A stretch of 64,000 nt of DNA, taken from NCBI GenBank assembly GCA_022821495.1, contig JAJEDN010000054.1:1-64000 (forward strand). The letters run 5' to 3'. Made by a program: the position numbers and the translations under genes. This document shows, piece after piece, positions 25,855 to 34,905 of this stretch (positions are counted from its first letter, which is position 1; the number at the start of each line of letters is the position of its first letter). This DNA comes from Candidatus Poribacteria bacterium. GTDB lineage: Bacteria; Poribacteria; WGA-4E; WGA-3G. The notes under the pieces were generated by a model. It was not told where the DNA came from, did no database searches, and saw only the letters and a list, made by a program, of their open reading frames with translations.

Positions 25855-26892
25855 ATGAAAGAAAAAGACACGAAAGAGAAAGGAACGGAAAAATGGAAGG
25901 AAAGTCTCTCCTCCAATCTTCCACCCTTCCAATCTTCCATTCCCTTCCTTCCACTCGGAAACTTCCCGACCGCAGTGCAGCGTCTCTCAAATCTTGAGCA
26001 TGCCCTCGGTTTCAAATCGCTCTGGATAAAACGAGATGATCTGAGCGGTCCGTTAGGTGGCGGCAATAAAATCCGAAAACTGGAGTACATGTTCGCAGCA
26101 GCACATCCTGATGGCGAAAAAAAGAAAACACTCTTCACAATCGGTCCAACAGGTTCTAATCACGTTCGCGCAACGGCAGTCTATGGCAAAGCCTCTGGAT
26201 TCCAAGTAGAATGCCTGCTCTTTAAACAACCGCCTACCGAATATTCCGAAGCAAATTATCGTACAATCTGTGAACACGCCGCTCAGGTCTACGAGGTTAA
26301 ACGTATGGAGACAATGTTTGCCCGTTACGCCTATGAAAAAATAAAAACAGCACTTGGCATTGGAGAGGAACGCTATTTCATTCCAGCGGGGGGTTCGTCG
26401 CCGCTCGGTTCTATCGGCTATGTGAAAGCAGTTTCAGAACTGAAATCACAGATTGAGGCGGGCATCCTCCCTGAACCACGATTTATCTTTGTGCCAGTAG
26501 GAACATGTGGGACGATGGCAGGCTTGATAGGAGGGGTGCAGCTCGCTGGACTGAAAACCGAGGTTGTTGGTATCCGTGTCGCCGACCGAGTGGTGGCAAA
26601 CCCGTTAGCAATCTCGCGGATGGTACGGCGGATCTATCATCGCATCGGTGCGACCGATGTCCCGGATATTCACACAAGCGACATTGGACTCTGGCACGGC
26701 GATTTTGGTGAAGGCTATGCCATCCCGACAAAAGCCGGCACAGACGCAGTCGAGATGATGGCTGAACATGAAAATATCACACTCGAAAACACCTACACCG
26801 GAAAGGCATTGGCAGGGCTTATCCACTATGTAAACGCTCGGCAGCACAAAAACGAACCGATACTCTTTTGGCATACATACGGTGGCGCATAA
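25855..26892 (+). CDS. PLP-dependent D-cysteine desulfhydrase / ACC deaminase family enzyme
   Basis: The 345-residue protein (from ATG 25855) has the PLP lysine at Lys72 in GGGNKIRKLE after IKRDDLSGPLG, and the glycine loop VGTCGTMAGL. Members deaminate or desulfhydrate D-cysteine or 1-aminocyclopropane-1-carboxylate. The specificity is not readable. The conserved fold starts at about residue 31 (PFLPLGNFPTA); the preceding 30 residues come from a purine- then pyrimidine-rich tract with an inverted repeat, which looks like an insertion. An earlier in-frame start overlapping the GMC gene is possible but lacks a ribosome-binding site. Confidence 0.85.
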   Translation: MKEKDTKEKGTEKWKESLSSNLPPFQSSIPFLPLGNFPTAVQRLSNLEHALGFKSLWIKRDDLSGPLGGGNKIRKLEYMFAAAHPDGEKKKTLFTIGPTGSNHVRATAVYGKASGFQVECLLFKQPPTEYSEANYRTICEHAAQVYEVKRMETMFARYAYEKIKTALGIGEERYFIPAGGSSPLGSIGYVKAVSELKSQIEAGILPEPRFIFVPVGTCGTMAGLIGGVQLAGLKTEVVGIRVADRVVANPLAISRMVRRIYHRIGATDVPDIHTSDIGLWHGDFGEGYAIPTKAGTDAVEMMAEHENITLENTYTGKALAGLIHYVNARQHKNEPILFWHTYGGA

Positions 26893-26899
26893 CAAATTT

Positions 26900-26976
26900 A
26901 AAGTCCCCCTGATAAGGGGGATTTAGGGGGTTTAAAACTAATTAAAGTCCCCCTGATAAGGGGGATTTAGGGGGTT
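26900..26976. repeat. two copies of the CCCCCTGATAAGGGGG palindrome repeat
   Basis: 26900-26932 and 26944-26976 each read AAAGTCCCCCTGATAAGG, then GGGATTTAGGGGGTT. They are 44 bases apart and match the copies at 24050-24082 and 24157-24189. The CCCCC/GGGGG stem may help end transcription of the PLP gene. Confidence 0.8.
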
Positions 26977-27033
26977 ACGAGCGTCTGATAAATTTGCATA
27001 AGTCTTATTAATCAAAAACACAAGAGGAAATAT

Positions 27034-28158
27034 ATGGGAACAGACTTTTGTCAAGCAAGTTTTCGGCTTGCAAGTGGCACCGAAAAATCCAAACCGAGTT
27101 TCGTTCAGGCAGGTATGGCTATCATCGACTGCGACCTTCACAACCGGTTACCTTCACACCAAATGCTCTATCCGTACCTACCCGATTACTGGTGCGACTA
27201 TTGCGAAGAATCGGGTTTCCCCGGACCCGACGCAAACGACTATCCAGAGGGTGTGCCAACTTCAACACGTCCGGAAATTAAACATCCATCGGAAGATCGT
27301 CCTGCCTCCGATTTAGCACTCCTACGCAAGCACGCACTCGATTTCTGGGAGGTTGAATACGGGATACTCACCTGTGGGTATCGCGTGCAGAGCGTCCACA
27401 ACGAAGACCTTGCAGCAGCACTCGCCTCGGCAATCAACGACTGGCAGATTGAGCATTGGCTCGATCCCGAACCACGTTTACGCGCCTCATTAATTGTGCC
27501 AAGCCAGAACCCCGAACTCGCAGCGCGGGAAATTGAACGCTTAGGTGGACATCAGGGGTTTATACAGGTAATGTTCCCTGCCCGATCACAAGCACCTTAC
27601 GGCAACAGACGCTATCATCCGATTTATGAGGCAGCTGTGCGGCATCAACTCGCCATCGGTATTCATTACGGCGGTGCCCCCGGGCTGCCACCGACATCCG
27701 TAGGATGGCCCTCAACCTATTTGGAGGAATACGTCGGTATGTCACAGGTATTTCAGGCACAGGTGCTAAGTCTCGTATCCGAAGGCGTTTTTGACAAGTT
27801 CCCCCACTTACGCGTCGCGCTCATAGAAACGGGGGTCACATGGATGCCGTCGTTGATGTGGCGATTCGATAAAGAGTGGCGAGGTTTACGACATCTGATT
27901 CCGTGGGTAAAGCGACCACCATCAGCATATATCCGAGAGCATATCCGCATGACACTCCAACCGATTGATACCCCACCAACCGCAGCAGAACTGTTGCAAA
28001 TTGTCAGTCAGCTCGACTCCGAGGATATGTTAATGTTTTCAAGTGACTATCCACACTGGCATTTTGATACTCCGGAAGCGGCTTTTCCTTCGCAGCTACC
28101 CCAATCATTGGCACGCAAAATCTTGTCCGAAAACGCAAGAGAATTTTATCGTCTCTAA
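27034..28158 (+). CDS. metal-dependent amidohydrolase (amidohydrolase 2 family)
   Basis: The 374-residue protein belongs to the TIM-barrel amidohydrolase 2 family (decarboxylase/hydrolase group). IIDCDLHNRLP at residues 29-39 replaces the usual D-x-H metal motif on strand 1, HYGGAP supplies a barrel His, and FSSDYPHWHFD near the C-terminus has the conserved Asp. A paralogue is at 36957-38033. The start ATG 27034 is supported by AGAGGAAAT, although the fold begins only at about residue 26 (MAIIDCD, ATG 27115). Substrate unknown; related proteins decarboxylate or hydrolyse aromatic and heterocyclic acids. Confidence 0.85.
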   Translation: MGTDFCQASFRLASGTEKSKPSFVQAGMAIIDCDLHNRLPSHQMLYPYLPDYWCDYCEESGFPGPDANDYPEGVPTSTRPEIKHPSEDRPASDLALLRKHALDFWEVEYGILTCGYRVQSVHNEDLAAALASAINDWQIEHWLDPEPRLRASLIVPSQNPELAAREIERLGGHQGFIQVMFPARSQAPYGNRRYHPIYEAAVRHQLAIGIHYGGAPGLPPTSVGWPSTYLEEYVGMSQVFQAQVLSLVSEGVFDKFPHLRVALIETGVTWMPSLMWRFDKEWRGLRHLIPWVKRPPSAYIREHIRMTLQPIDTPPTAAELLQIVSQLDSEDMLMFSSDYPHWHFDTPEAAFPSQLPQSLARKILSENAREFYRL

Positions 28159-28349
28159 AGGGAAATACGGAAGACTCCTAATTGTCAGTGTCCGTACACA
28201 TGTCCCCTTATTTCATTTATTTTTCCATTATGCACGTTTTCAACCCCAAAAACGTATCTTTAATTATAAGAGGCTAATGCAATATGTAAGTGGCTGGGTA
28301 TTAGGAGACGTGACCTATTCAATCTATTCATTAATTATGGAGTATCCTG

Positions 28350-31265
28350 ATGGAAAGAGAAGGCGATATTCAACTTATTCATAGAATTTTGTCAGGCGAT
28401 GATACAGCGTTTGAAGTCTTAGTTCAAAAACATCAAGATAGTATTCATGCCCTTGCGTGGCGAAAAATTGGTGATTTTCACATTGCGCAAGAGATTACCC
28501 AAGACACCTTTCTCCAAGTATATAAAAACCTCTCGCAGCTAAAAAATCCGAACCAACTCTCAGGATGGATGTATGTCATTGCCAATCGGCTCTGCCTTAA
28601 ATGGCTCGAAAAGAATAAAAACGTCATGCAATCGTTGGAGGACACACCTGTGGAAGAAATCGAGAGAGCCTCTTATGCACATCACGTAACAGAACAGCGA
28701 GAAACAGAGGACACTGAGCATCGCCATGAACTCGTCAAGAAACTGCTCACAAAACTCCCGGAGAGCGAACGCACCGTCGTGACGCTCTATTATCTCGGTA
28801 AAATGACGACCAAAGAGATTAGTAAGTTTTTAGGCGTGTCCGTACACACCATTACAAGCCGGCTCCAGCGAGCGCGAAAGCGTTTACAAGAACAGCAAGA
28901 AACGTTAATTCAGGAAGTTCTCGGTGGCATACAAATACCGGCAAGTTTAAGCCAGAACGTCATGCGACAAATCACTGACATGACCCCCACACCGACCCCG
29001 GCTTCTAAACCGTTTCTCCCGTGGATGGCTGTAGGAGCAGCTGCGGTTTTGATTGCCTTGCTGCTCGGCACAAGTGAACAATACCTCACCCGCTTCCAGA
29101 AACCGTATAGTTTCGAGGCGCGATCTGAACCGACGATCGAAATCGTTGATGCACCCATCATCCTTGATATAGCAACGAAACCCGCTGTGCAAAATCGGGT
29201 CGGACGCGACACCATTCTCGGTAAAACCAGCCGTCCTGGCACCCAATTCTCTAATGTCATCTCAACACCTATTCCATCGGAAAATGCCGCCAAGTTTTCT
29301 ACGGCACAGTGGGCACAAGGAAACGGACCGCCAGCGGGACCTGTCCGCGATATCTTTGCTACGCCTGAAGGAACGGTCTATGCCGTTACACAAACAGGAA
29401 TATACAGATTAACTGCAGATGAAACCGCATGGAGACGCGTCAACACGAGTGTCCCAATTGGCGAATCTTTGATGCCGATGGCGGCACATAGCGGTAGACT
29501 TTATATTGTTTCGACTGACGAGATATTTGCTTCAGATAACCGGGGTGAGACGTGGAAAACACTGGGACCCCACCCCAAAGGCGATGCTGTTGGATTCGTC
29601 ATCACAGATGCCGAAAAAGCTTCCAGTTCACAAGTGCCTATTACGATGTATCTCGCGCTTAGAGATAAAGGGATTTTCCGATCCACAGACGGTGGCACGC
29701 AATGGCACCCGCTTAACGACGGGTTAACGGTTTCCGAAAAGATTTCCGCAGTGGCAGCTGTTGGAAAAACAGTTTTTGCGGGTACAGAGAACGGTCTCTA
29801 TCGTCTCGATCCAGACGACATCTGGGAAAAATTGCCATTGGATACATCCGGAGCCGTTTGTTCCTTGGAGGTCTCAGGGGATAATGTTTATGTTGGAATA
29901 GGTCACGAGTTTTTGGTGAGATTAACGCCAAATGAAATAAAAGAGGTAATGTGGAATAATAGGTCAGATTTTGTCAAAATTTTCCATTCAGCTGACTTGG
30001 GCGCGTCGTGGACTGAGATATGGCGTGAAAATCAAGATCTCCCCAACGGTGTACTGGCGGGTATAACGGTTTTAGCCGCTGATGAAACACTCTTGGCATT
30101 GAGTCTCACGCAATCTCGTTCAACGGACGGTGGAAAGACTTGGACGAAACTTACAAAACTTAAAGATGACTGGAATTTTTTGCGCGATATCCGCCTTCCA
30201 TCCGTGATAGTAAACGAAAAAACGTGTTACAAAGCCAGTGTATCCAGCATTCATCGCACGACTGACGGTGGTGAGTCATGGCACCTATTTATGAACGGGA
30301 TCATAGGAACACTTATAACCGATTTGGTCGCGTTTGACAATAGATTATACACCCATACTGGCTATGACGTTTATCAATCAACGGATGCAGGCGGGTCCTG
30401 GAAAAAAGTCCTGACGGATGGGCAGAAAGATGGATCCAATAATCCCAGTACCAGTGTGAGGGCTGATGCAAAACTGATCGTTGTTGGCAACGTGCTTTAT
30501 TCGCTTTCATGTTCAGGAGACACTGTGAGAATTTTCCGTTTATCTACCGATGGCGATAGGTTCATTCCACTTCAAGGTGTCCCAATTTTGGACCGCGAAA
30601 AACTTGCCGATGAAAAATATAAGTCAAAAGAGCGAGAGAGCCGGCATATATCTCGTCTGAGAACTGAGACGGCTGTGGCGAGTCGTAATACCTTTTACGT
30701 AGAATATCTCGGAGAACTTTTCAAATGGAAACTCGGTGATCCAGAATGGACAAGCACTGGATTGGTAGAGGATCATCGACTATACAGGTCCTCCGAGGTG
30801 TTCAAATTAGCGGTTTTCGGAGAAACCGTCTACGCAGGCAAATGGAATGGTAAGCTGTTTCAATCGCTTGATGAAGGCGAGAGTTGGAGAGACGTTACAC
30901 CAACCCTGCCGCTCCACTTCACGCACTTCAAGGGTATCGTCTTTGCAGGGGCATCGGTTTACGTAGCAACAGATAATGGGGTCATGGCTTCGCAAACTGG
31001 GGTAAACTGGCGCATACTTACGGATGAAATAGGGACACGCATCGTCATAGACAAATTGGCTGTGGATGGCACAACGGTTTATGGGGCTGGCGATGCTGGC
31101 GGGTATCGTTTGAACACGCACACGCGGTGGGAACAGATTTCTTCAGAAGTGCCAAACGTAATCAGTGATCTCGTCATCGCTAACGATAAACTCTATAGTG
31201 CTACCGATATGATCAGTCGCGCGGAAGAGAGGGGACTGTTTTATATCTCGCTTGAAGAGAAATAA
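28350..31265 (+). CDS. ECF-type sigma factor fused to a transmembrane segment and BNR/Asp-box propeller
   Basis: Residues 1-185 are a full ECF sigma factor: region 2 at about 10-85 (DITQDTF-like EITQDTFLQVYKN, SGWMYVIANR) and region 4 at about 125-180 (LPESERTVVTLYYLG, TTKEISKFLGVSVHTITSR). A proline-rich linker (PTPTPASK) leads to one membrane helix (222-241, MAVGAAAVLIALLLG). The remaining about 720 residues contain seven Asp-box repeats (S-D-x-G-x-T/S-W, such as RSTDGGKTW and QSTDAGGSW), as in sialidase/VPS10-type propellers. The predicted topology has sigma in the cytoplasm and the propeller outside. It may be a membrane-tethered, signal-sensing sigma factor. GGAG precedes the start by 8 bases. 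Confidence 0.9.
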   Translation: MEREGDIQLIHRILSGDDTAFEVLVQKHQDSIHALAWRKIGDFHIAQEITQDTFLQVYKNLSQLKNPNQLSGWMYVIANRLCLKWLEKNKNVMQSLEDTPVEEIERASYAHHVTEQRETEDTEHRHELVKKLLTKLPESERTVVTLYYLGKMTTKEISKFLGVSVHTITSRLQRARKRLQEQQETLIQEVLGGIQIPASLSQNVMRQITDMTPTPTPASKPFLPWMAVGAAAVLIALLLGTSEQYLTRFQKPYSFEARSEPTIEIVDAPIILDIATKPAVQNRVGRDTILGKTSRPGTQFSNVISTPIPSENAAKFSTAQWAQGNGPPAGPVRDIFATPEGTVYAVTQTGIYRLTADETAWRRVNTSVPIGESLMPMAAHSGRLYIVSTDEIFASDNRGETWKTLGPHPKGDAVGFVITDAEKASSSQVPITMYLALRDKGIFRSTDGGTQWHPLNDGLTVSEKISAVAAVGKTVFAGTENGLYRLDPDDIWEKLPLDTSGAVCSLEVSGDNVYVGIGHEFLVRLTPNEIKEVMWNNRSDFVKIFHSADLGASWTEIWRENQDLPNGVLAGITVLAADETLLALSLTQSRSTDGGKTWTKLTKLKDDWNFLRDIRLPSVIVNEKTCYKASVSSIHRTTDGGESWHLFMNGIIGTLITDLVAFDNRLYTHTGYDVYQSTDAGGSWKKVLTDGQKDGSNNPSTSVRADAKLIVVGNVLYSLSCSGDTVRIFRLSTDGDRFIPLQGVPILDREKLADEKYKSKERESRHISRLRTETAVASRNTFYVEYLGELFKWKLGDPEWTSTGLVEDHRLYRSSEVFKLAVFGETVYAGKWNGKLFQSLDEGESWRDVTPTLPLHFTHFKGIVFAGASVYVATDNGVMASQTGVNWRILTDEIGTRIVIDKLAVDGTTVYGAGDAGGYRLNTHTRWEQISSEVPNVISDLVIANDKLYSATDMISRAEERGLFYISLEEK

Positions 31266-31281
31266 TGGAGGTAAATTTGTA

Positions 31282-32115
31282 ATGAAAAGGTTTTACCAAC
31301 TCACACTCGCAATAACAACTGTTTTTACATTGGTTATTGGAACTTCACATTTTGCGTTTGCACAGGGAAAAGTTAATATTGACGATGGGCCTTTAAAAGA
31401 GGTAGATTGGCTCAAAAATCCTGACGCAGCCGCATTGGGCGAATCCCATGTTGAAAACGAAAACTGGATTACCAAGTGGTACGGACCCGACGGAAATTAT
31501 GAAAACAATGAAGGTTTCCAAAAATCAGGTCCGAGAGACCTTATTGACGAAGGCACTAAAGGTAAACTCACGCAACTATCACTCTCAACCCTTGCAGGCT
31601 TAAAGAAGACCCAAACTACTAAAATGGCATGGGGCGGCGACCACGGCGGCACTCGAAATTGGACAGTGTTTGAACTTGACCCAGCGAGCCAAGACAATAT
31701 GAACCGAGGGGGACCCGCTGATAAGATTGATACCTACGTTATGTGTGTCATTGCTGCGCCTAAAGAGATGAAGGCGGTGATGTCGCCTGCACACGATGAC
31801 TATGCCCAAATTTGGATTAATGGGGATAAGTGGTATAACAATACGGCTTGGACAGGCGGCGCGCAGGTCGTTAATTATAACATTGAAGTCAAACTGAAAA
31901 AAGGTACCAATGTCGTTCTTTACCGGTGTGGCGAAACCGGTGGTGCGGCTTATATCAATTTACACTTTGACGATAACACGCACAAGGTCTGCAAAATCTA
32001 TCCTGACAAATCGGAGGACCAGAAAGGTTTCTTTAGGGAGATTGCTGGTGTCCTCCCAGTTGACCCCACTGGAAAAGCGACAACAACTTGGGCAGATATT
32101 AAGCAGAATCGCTAA
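31282..32115 (+). CDS. secreted protein of unknown function
   Basis: The 277-residue protein has a signal peptide (MKRFYQLTLA..., cleavage near FAFAQG at residues 26-28). The middle has a PA14- or galactose-binding-like look (DYAQIWINGDKWYNN, INLHFDDN), but I cannot assign a family firmly. The C-terminus TTTWADIKQ resembles that of the following protein. The start follows TGGAGGT by 8 bases; this site lies within the end of the sigma-fusion gene, whose stop is 17 bases upstream, so the two may be cotranscribed. Confidence 0.75.
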   Translation: MKRFYQLTLAITTVFTLVIGTSHFAFAQGKVNIDDGPLKEVDWLKNPDAAALGESHVENENWITKWYGPDGNYENNEGFQKSGPRDLIDEGTKGKLTQLSLSTLAGLKKTQTTKMAWGGDHGGTRNWTVFELDPASQDNMNRGGPADKIDTYVMCVIAAPKEMKAVMSPAHDDYAQIWINGDKWYNNTAWTGGAQVVNYNIEVKLKKGTNVVLYRCGETGGAAYINLHFDDNTHKVCKIYPDKSEDQKGFFREIAGVLPVDPTGKATTTWADIKQNR

Positions 32116-32119
32116 ACAA

Positions 32120-32154
32120 AAAACCCTGCCGTATACCGTTGCAGCACGGGTTTT
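32120..32154 (+). terminator. possible terminator hairpin
   Basis: AAAACCC pairs with GGGTTTT, with TGC/GCA inside, shortly after the stop at 32115. The T run is only four bases, so its strength is doubtful. Confidence 0.4.
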
Positions 32155-32230
32155 CCCAGTCGTCAGTCCCGAGTTTTCGGTACTTATCTCCATCGGGGCT
32201 CACTGTCTACTGATAAGGAGACCTACGAAG

Positions 32231-33091
32231 ATGAAAAATCTACGAAATTTATCAATTTTTGCTTGCCTTTTTCTGCTCGTTTTCATGCCGATGCGTGCTG
32301 AAGCACTTCCCCCGCCTTCACCTGCGGGTGGCAACTATTTAGCTCTTGATGGTGTGGATGACCACGCCATTTTGGACTTTGAGACCTTCGGTCTCCTCAT
32401 ACCGAAAGGCACAGATGCATTCACCTTTGAAGCCTGGATATATCCAACCACACTGCCTGACAAGCATATACTCCCAATAGTTCTCAGCCAACAGGTGCGG
32501 ATGTATGCCTGGGATCATGGTCCCAACATAGGTCTAAGACTAATGGGTGGAGCGCACCTTGATCACTTAGGCGCTGCAATGGCATTCGGTATGGTGAAAC
32601 TTTCTCCGAATCAATGGAATCACATCGCCTTTCAGGGGGGAAAGGGACTGCCGGAGGCACTCATTGTTAACGATTTCGCACGTATCACAGGGGCACAGCA
32701 AGGAATAACGCTCGCTGACGATCTCTCAAACGCTGGGCATCCACAGGATTTTACAATCGGTGGGTTTGGAAAGAAAATTGAGACTGATATACACGGCGGT
32801 CATTGGGGTCATTTTGCGGGCTATATTGATGAGGTCCGGATCTCAAAGGTTGCGCGTTACAATATCGCCAAAGGCCGTTTCACACCGCCCAAAAAGCGTG
32901 AAAAGTTCAAGAATGACGCAAAAACGGTTGCTTTGTGGCATTTTAATGAATCGAGGGGAGTCCGGAAGTTCTCGGATACATCCGGCAACGCCTATCATCT
33001 AAGGGGTAAAAATGGGGCAATGACCGATGGCACCCTCGCAGTTGAAGCAGAAAGAAAACTCGCCATCACATGGGGGCAACTTAAGCAGTAG
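32231..33091 (+). CDS. secreted LamG-like (concanavalin A-type) domain protein
   Basis: The 286-residue protein has a signal peptide (residues 1-24, ending RAEA). One LamG/concanavalin-like lectin domain follows: NYLALDGVDDHAILD, FTFEAWIYPT, WNHIAFQGG and the end motif GYIDEVRISKVARY. These domains bind glycans or act as adhesion modules. ATG 32231 is chosen because the signal peptide starts there and AAGGAG lies upstream; the reading frame itself extends further upstream. The C-terminus ends ITWGQLKQ, like the preceding secreted protein. Confidence 0.85.
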   Translation: MKNLRNLSIFACLFLLVFMPMRAEALPPPSPAGGNYLALDGVDDHAILDFETFGLLIPKGTDAFTFEAWIYPTTLPDKHILPIVLSQQVRMYAWDHGPNIGLRLMGGAHLDHLGAAMAFGMVKLSPNQWNHIAFQGGKGLPEALIVNDFARITGAQQGITLADDLSNAGHPQDFTIGGFGKKIETDIHGGHWGHFAGYIDEVRISKVARYNIAKGRFTPPKKREKFKNDAKTVALWHFNESRGVRKFSDTSGNAYHLRGKNGAMTDGTLAVEAERKLAITWGQLKQ

Positions 33092-33117
33092 TCAGGAAAT
33101 ATCGCCAATTGACTGAG

Positions 33118-33190
33118 CGCAGTGTAGGGAAATTGGTATCTCGCGTGGTTCATATCCACGTGGCTGGGGGTTCGAGTCCTCCCACTGCAA
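33118..33190 (+). tRNA. tRNA with CAU anticodon, initiator-like features
   Basis: The 73 bases fold into a complete cloverleaf. The acceptor stem is GCAGTG/CACTGC with a C1-A72 mismatch. The D arm is GGGA/TCTC with loop AATTGGTA. The anticodon stem is CGTGG/CCACG with loop TTCATAT (anticodon CAT). The T arm is GGGGG/CCTCC with loop TTCGAGT. Discriminator is A73 and CCA is not encoded. The C1-A72 mismatch and purine 11-pyrimidine 24 pair (G-U) are hallmarks of bacterial initiator tRNA, but position 29-41 is U-A rather than the third G-C pair. It could be initiator, elongator Met or Ile(CAU). Confidence 0.8.
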
Positions 33191-33278
33191 TCGCTACCTG
33201 GTATCCTATACATGGAAGTCCTCCAATGCTTACATGCTTGATCTCTCAGGTGGCGTTTTCTTACTTTAAAAAACTGAC

Positions 33279-33307
33279 AGGTGCGGTGAAACCGCACCTA
33301 TATTTTT
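33279..33307 (+). terminator. rho-independent terminator
   Basis: AGGTGCGGT pairs with ACCGCACCT around a GAA loop, followed by ATATTTTT. It lies 88 bases after the tRNA and would end its transcript. Confidence 0.75.
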
Positions 33308-33459
33308 GTCTCAGCGTAATAAGGAAAAGTCAAAAAATCTCAACTTTCAGCGAGGTGTGTGGTATAATAGACTGCATTCATGATTAAACGCAACTACTGG
33401 CTGAATCCATACGAGGTATTAGAAAATAATTTCGAGAGAGTTTACCAAAAGGAACGACT

Positions 33460-34821
33460 ATGACAACGCATGAGACTCTTGAAACAAAAGTCGATCAACT
33501 GTTTGCAGAATGGAACAACCCAAACACTCCGGGTGCTGCCTTAGCGGTTACCAGAGACGGCGAAACCATCTATACACAAGGCTACGGGACAGCGAACCTC
33601 GAATACGACATCCCCATCACGCCGACAACCATTTTCGACATCGCTTCAGTATCCAAGCAATTCGCGGCGTTCGCTATCGCTACCTCAGCACACGAAGGAA
33701 AAATTTCGTTAGATGACGACATCCGAACGCATCTGGCCGACCTACCGGATTTTGGAAACATAATCACAATCCGACACCTCCTGCATCACACCAGTGGATT
33801 ACGGGATTGGGTCCAATCCCTTGTCATCGCCGGTGTCGCAATGGAAGATGTGATTTCGTTTAAACACATCTTGAAAATGGCACGTCATCAGAAGGTGCTC
33901 AATTTTGAGCCGGGGGAGGCGTATTTATACAGCAATACGGGTTACAATCTGCTCGCAGAAATCATTGAAAAGGTAACAGGAGATTCATTCAGAGAGTGGA
34001 CAGACGTTCACATCTTCAAACCTCTCGCTATGACAAACACCCATTTTCACGATGACCACCAAATGATTCTGAAAAACCGAGCATATTCGTATCAAGCCGT
34101 CGAAAACGGAGCGTTTAAGCACGCAATCAACAATACAACCGCTCTCGGTTCAAGTTCTCTCTATTCAACGGTGGAGGATCTCGCGAAATGGATTCTGAAC
34201 TTTGACGACACACAAATTGGTGAACAGGTAGTGATTGAGCAGATGCACCAGCAGGGCGTGCTTAACAACGGAGAGCAAATTAGTTACGCATTGGGACTAA
34301 ACATCGGTGAATACAGAGGATTGAAAACAGTTGGGCATAGCGGTTCATGGCGCGGATTTCGGAGTCATCTCATCCGTTTTCCAGAACAGCAATTTGGCGT
34401 TGTCATTTTATGCAATTTGGATACTTTTAACCCACTCCGTTTAGCAGAAAAGGTCGCAGACGTCTATCTTGCTGATGCGCTTACTCCTGTAGAAGCATCC
34501 GAGCCAGAGAAAGCAGCAAAACCAGTCGAGGAGACTAAACCTGAACCGCTGACACCGGAACAGTTGACAGAATTCGAGGGCAACTATTATACCGAGGAAC
34601 TCGATACAACCTATAGCATTTGCGTGCACGGAAATCAACTTGTAGCACAACATATACGGCACGATGACATACTGTTAACCTACGCCGATGGTCATTTCCT
34701 TGGAAACACATGGTTTTTCCCAAAAATTCATTTCACACGAGACGACACTGGAAGCGTTACAGGATTTAAGTTGACAGGAGGACGCGTCAGAAACTTATAT
34801 TTTGAGAAAAAGACGCGCTAA
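33460..34821 (+). CDS. serine hydrolase of the beta-lactamase (class C / DD-peptidase-like) family
   Basis: The 453-residue protein has the class C-type nucleophile motif S63-V-S-K66 (IASVSKQFAA), the YSNTGYN motif near residue 158 and HSGSWRG near residue 295 as the third motif. There is no signal peptide visible at the N-terminus (MTTHETLETK), so a cytoplasmic esterase or peptidase role is plausible. Residues about 360-453 form a small C-terminal beta domain (FEGNYYTEELDTTYSI) of the kind found in related D-aminopeptidases. It is a single gene behind the tRNA terminator. Confidence 0.9.
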   Translation: MTTHETLETKVDQLFAEWNNPNTPGAALAVTRDGETIYTQGYGTANLEYDIPITPTTIFDIASVSKQFAAFAIATSAHEGKISLDDDIRTHLADLPDFGNIITIRHLLHHTSGLRDWVQSLVIAGVAMEDVISFKHILKMARHQKVLNFEPGEAYLYSNTGYNLLAEIIEKVTGDSFREWTDVHIFKPLAMTNTHFHDDHQMILKNRAYSYQAVENGAFKHAINNTTALGSSSLYSTVEDLAKWILNFDDTQIGEQVVIEQMHQQGVLNNGEQISYALGLNIGEYRGLKTVGHSGSWRGFRSHLIRFPEQQFGVVILCNLDTFNPLRLAEKVADVYLADALTPVEASEPEKAAKPVEETKPEPLTPEQLTEFEGNYYTEELDTTYSICVHGNQLVAQHIRHDDILLTYADGHFLGNTWFFPKIHFTRDDTGSVTGFKLTGGRVRNLYFEKKTR

Positions 34822-34905
34822 CGTGAGTTTGATAAAAGAGCGGAATTCTTGTAGGTGTTTTAACAACAGTAGGAACACACTGATCTGCGAAAAATCGCAA
34901 CCCCA

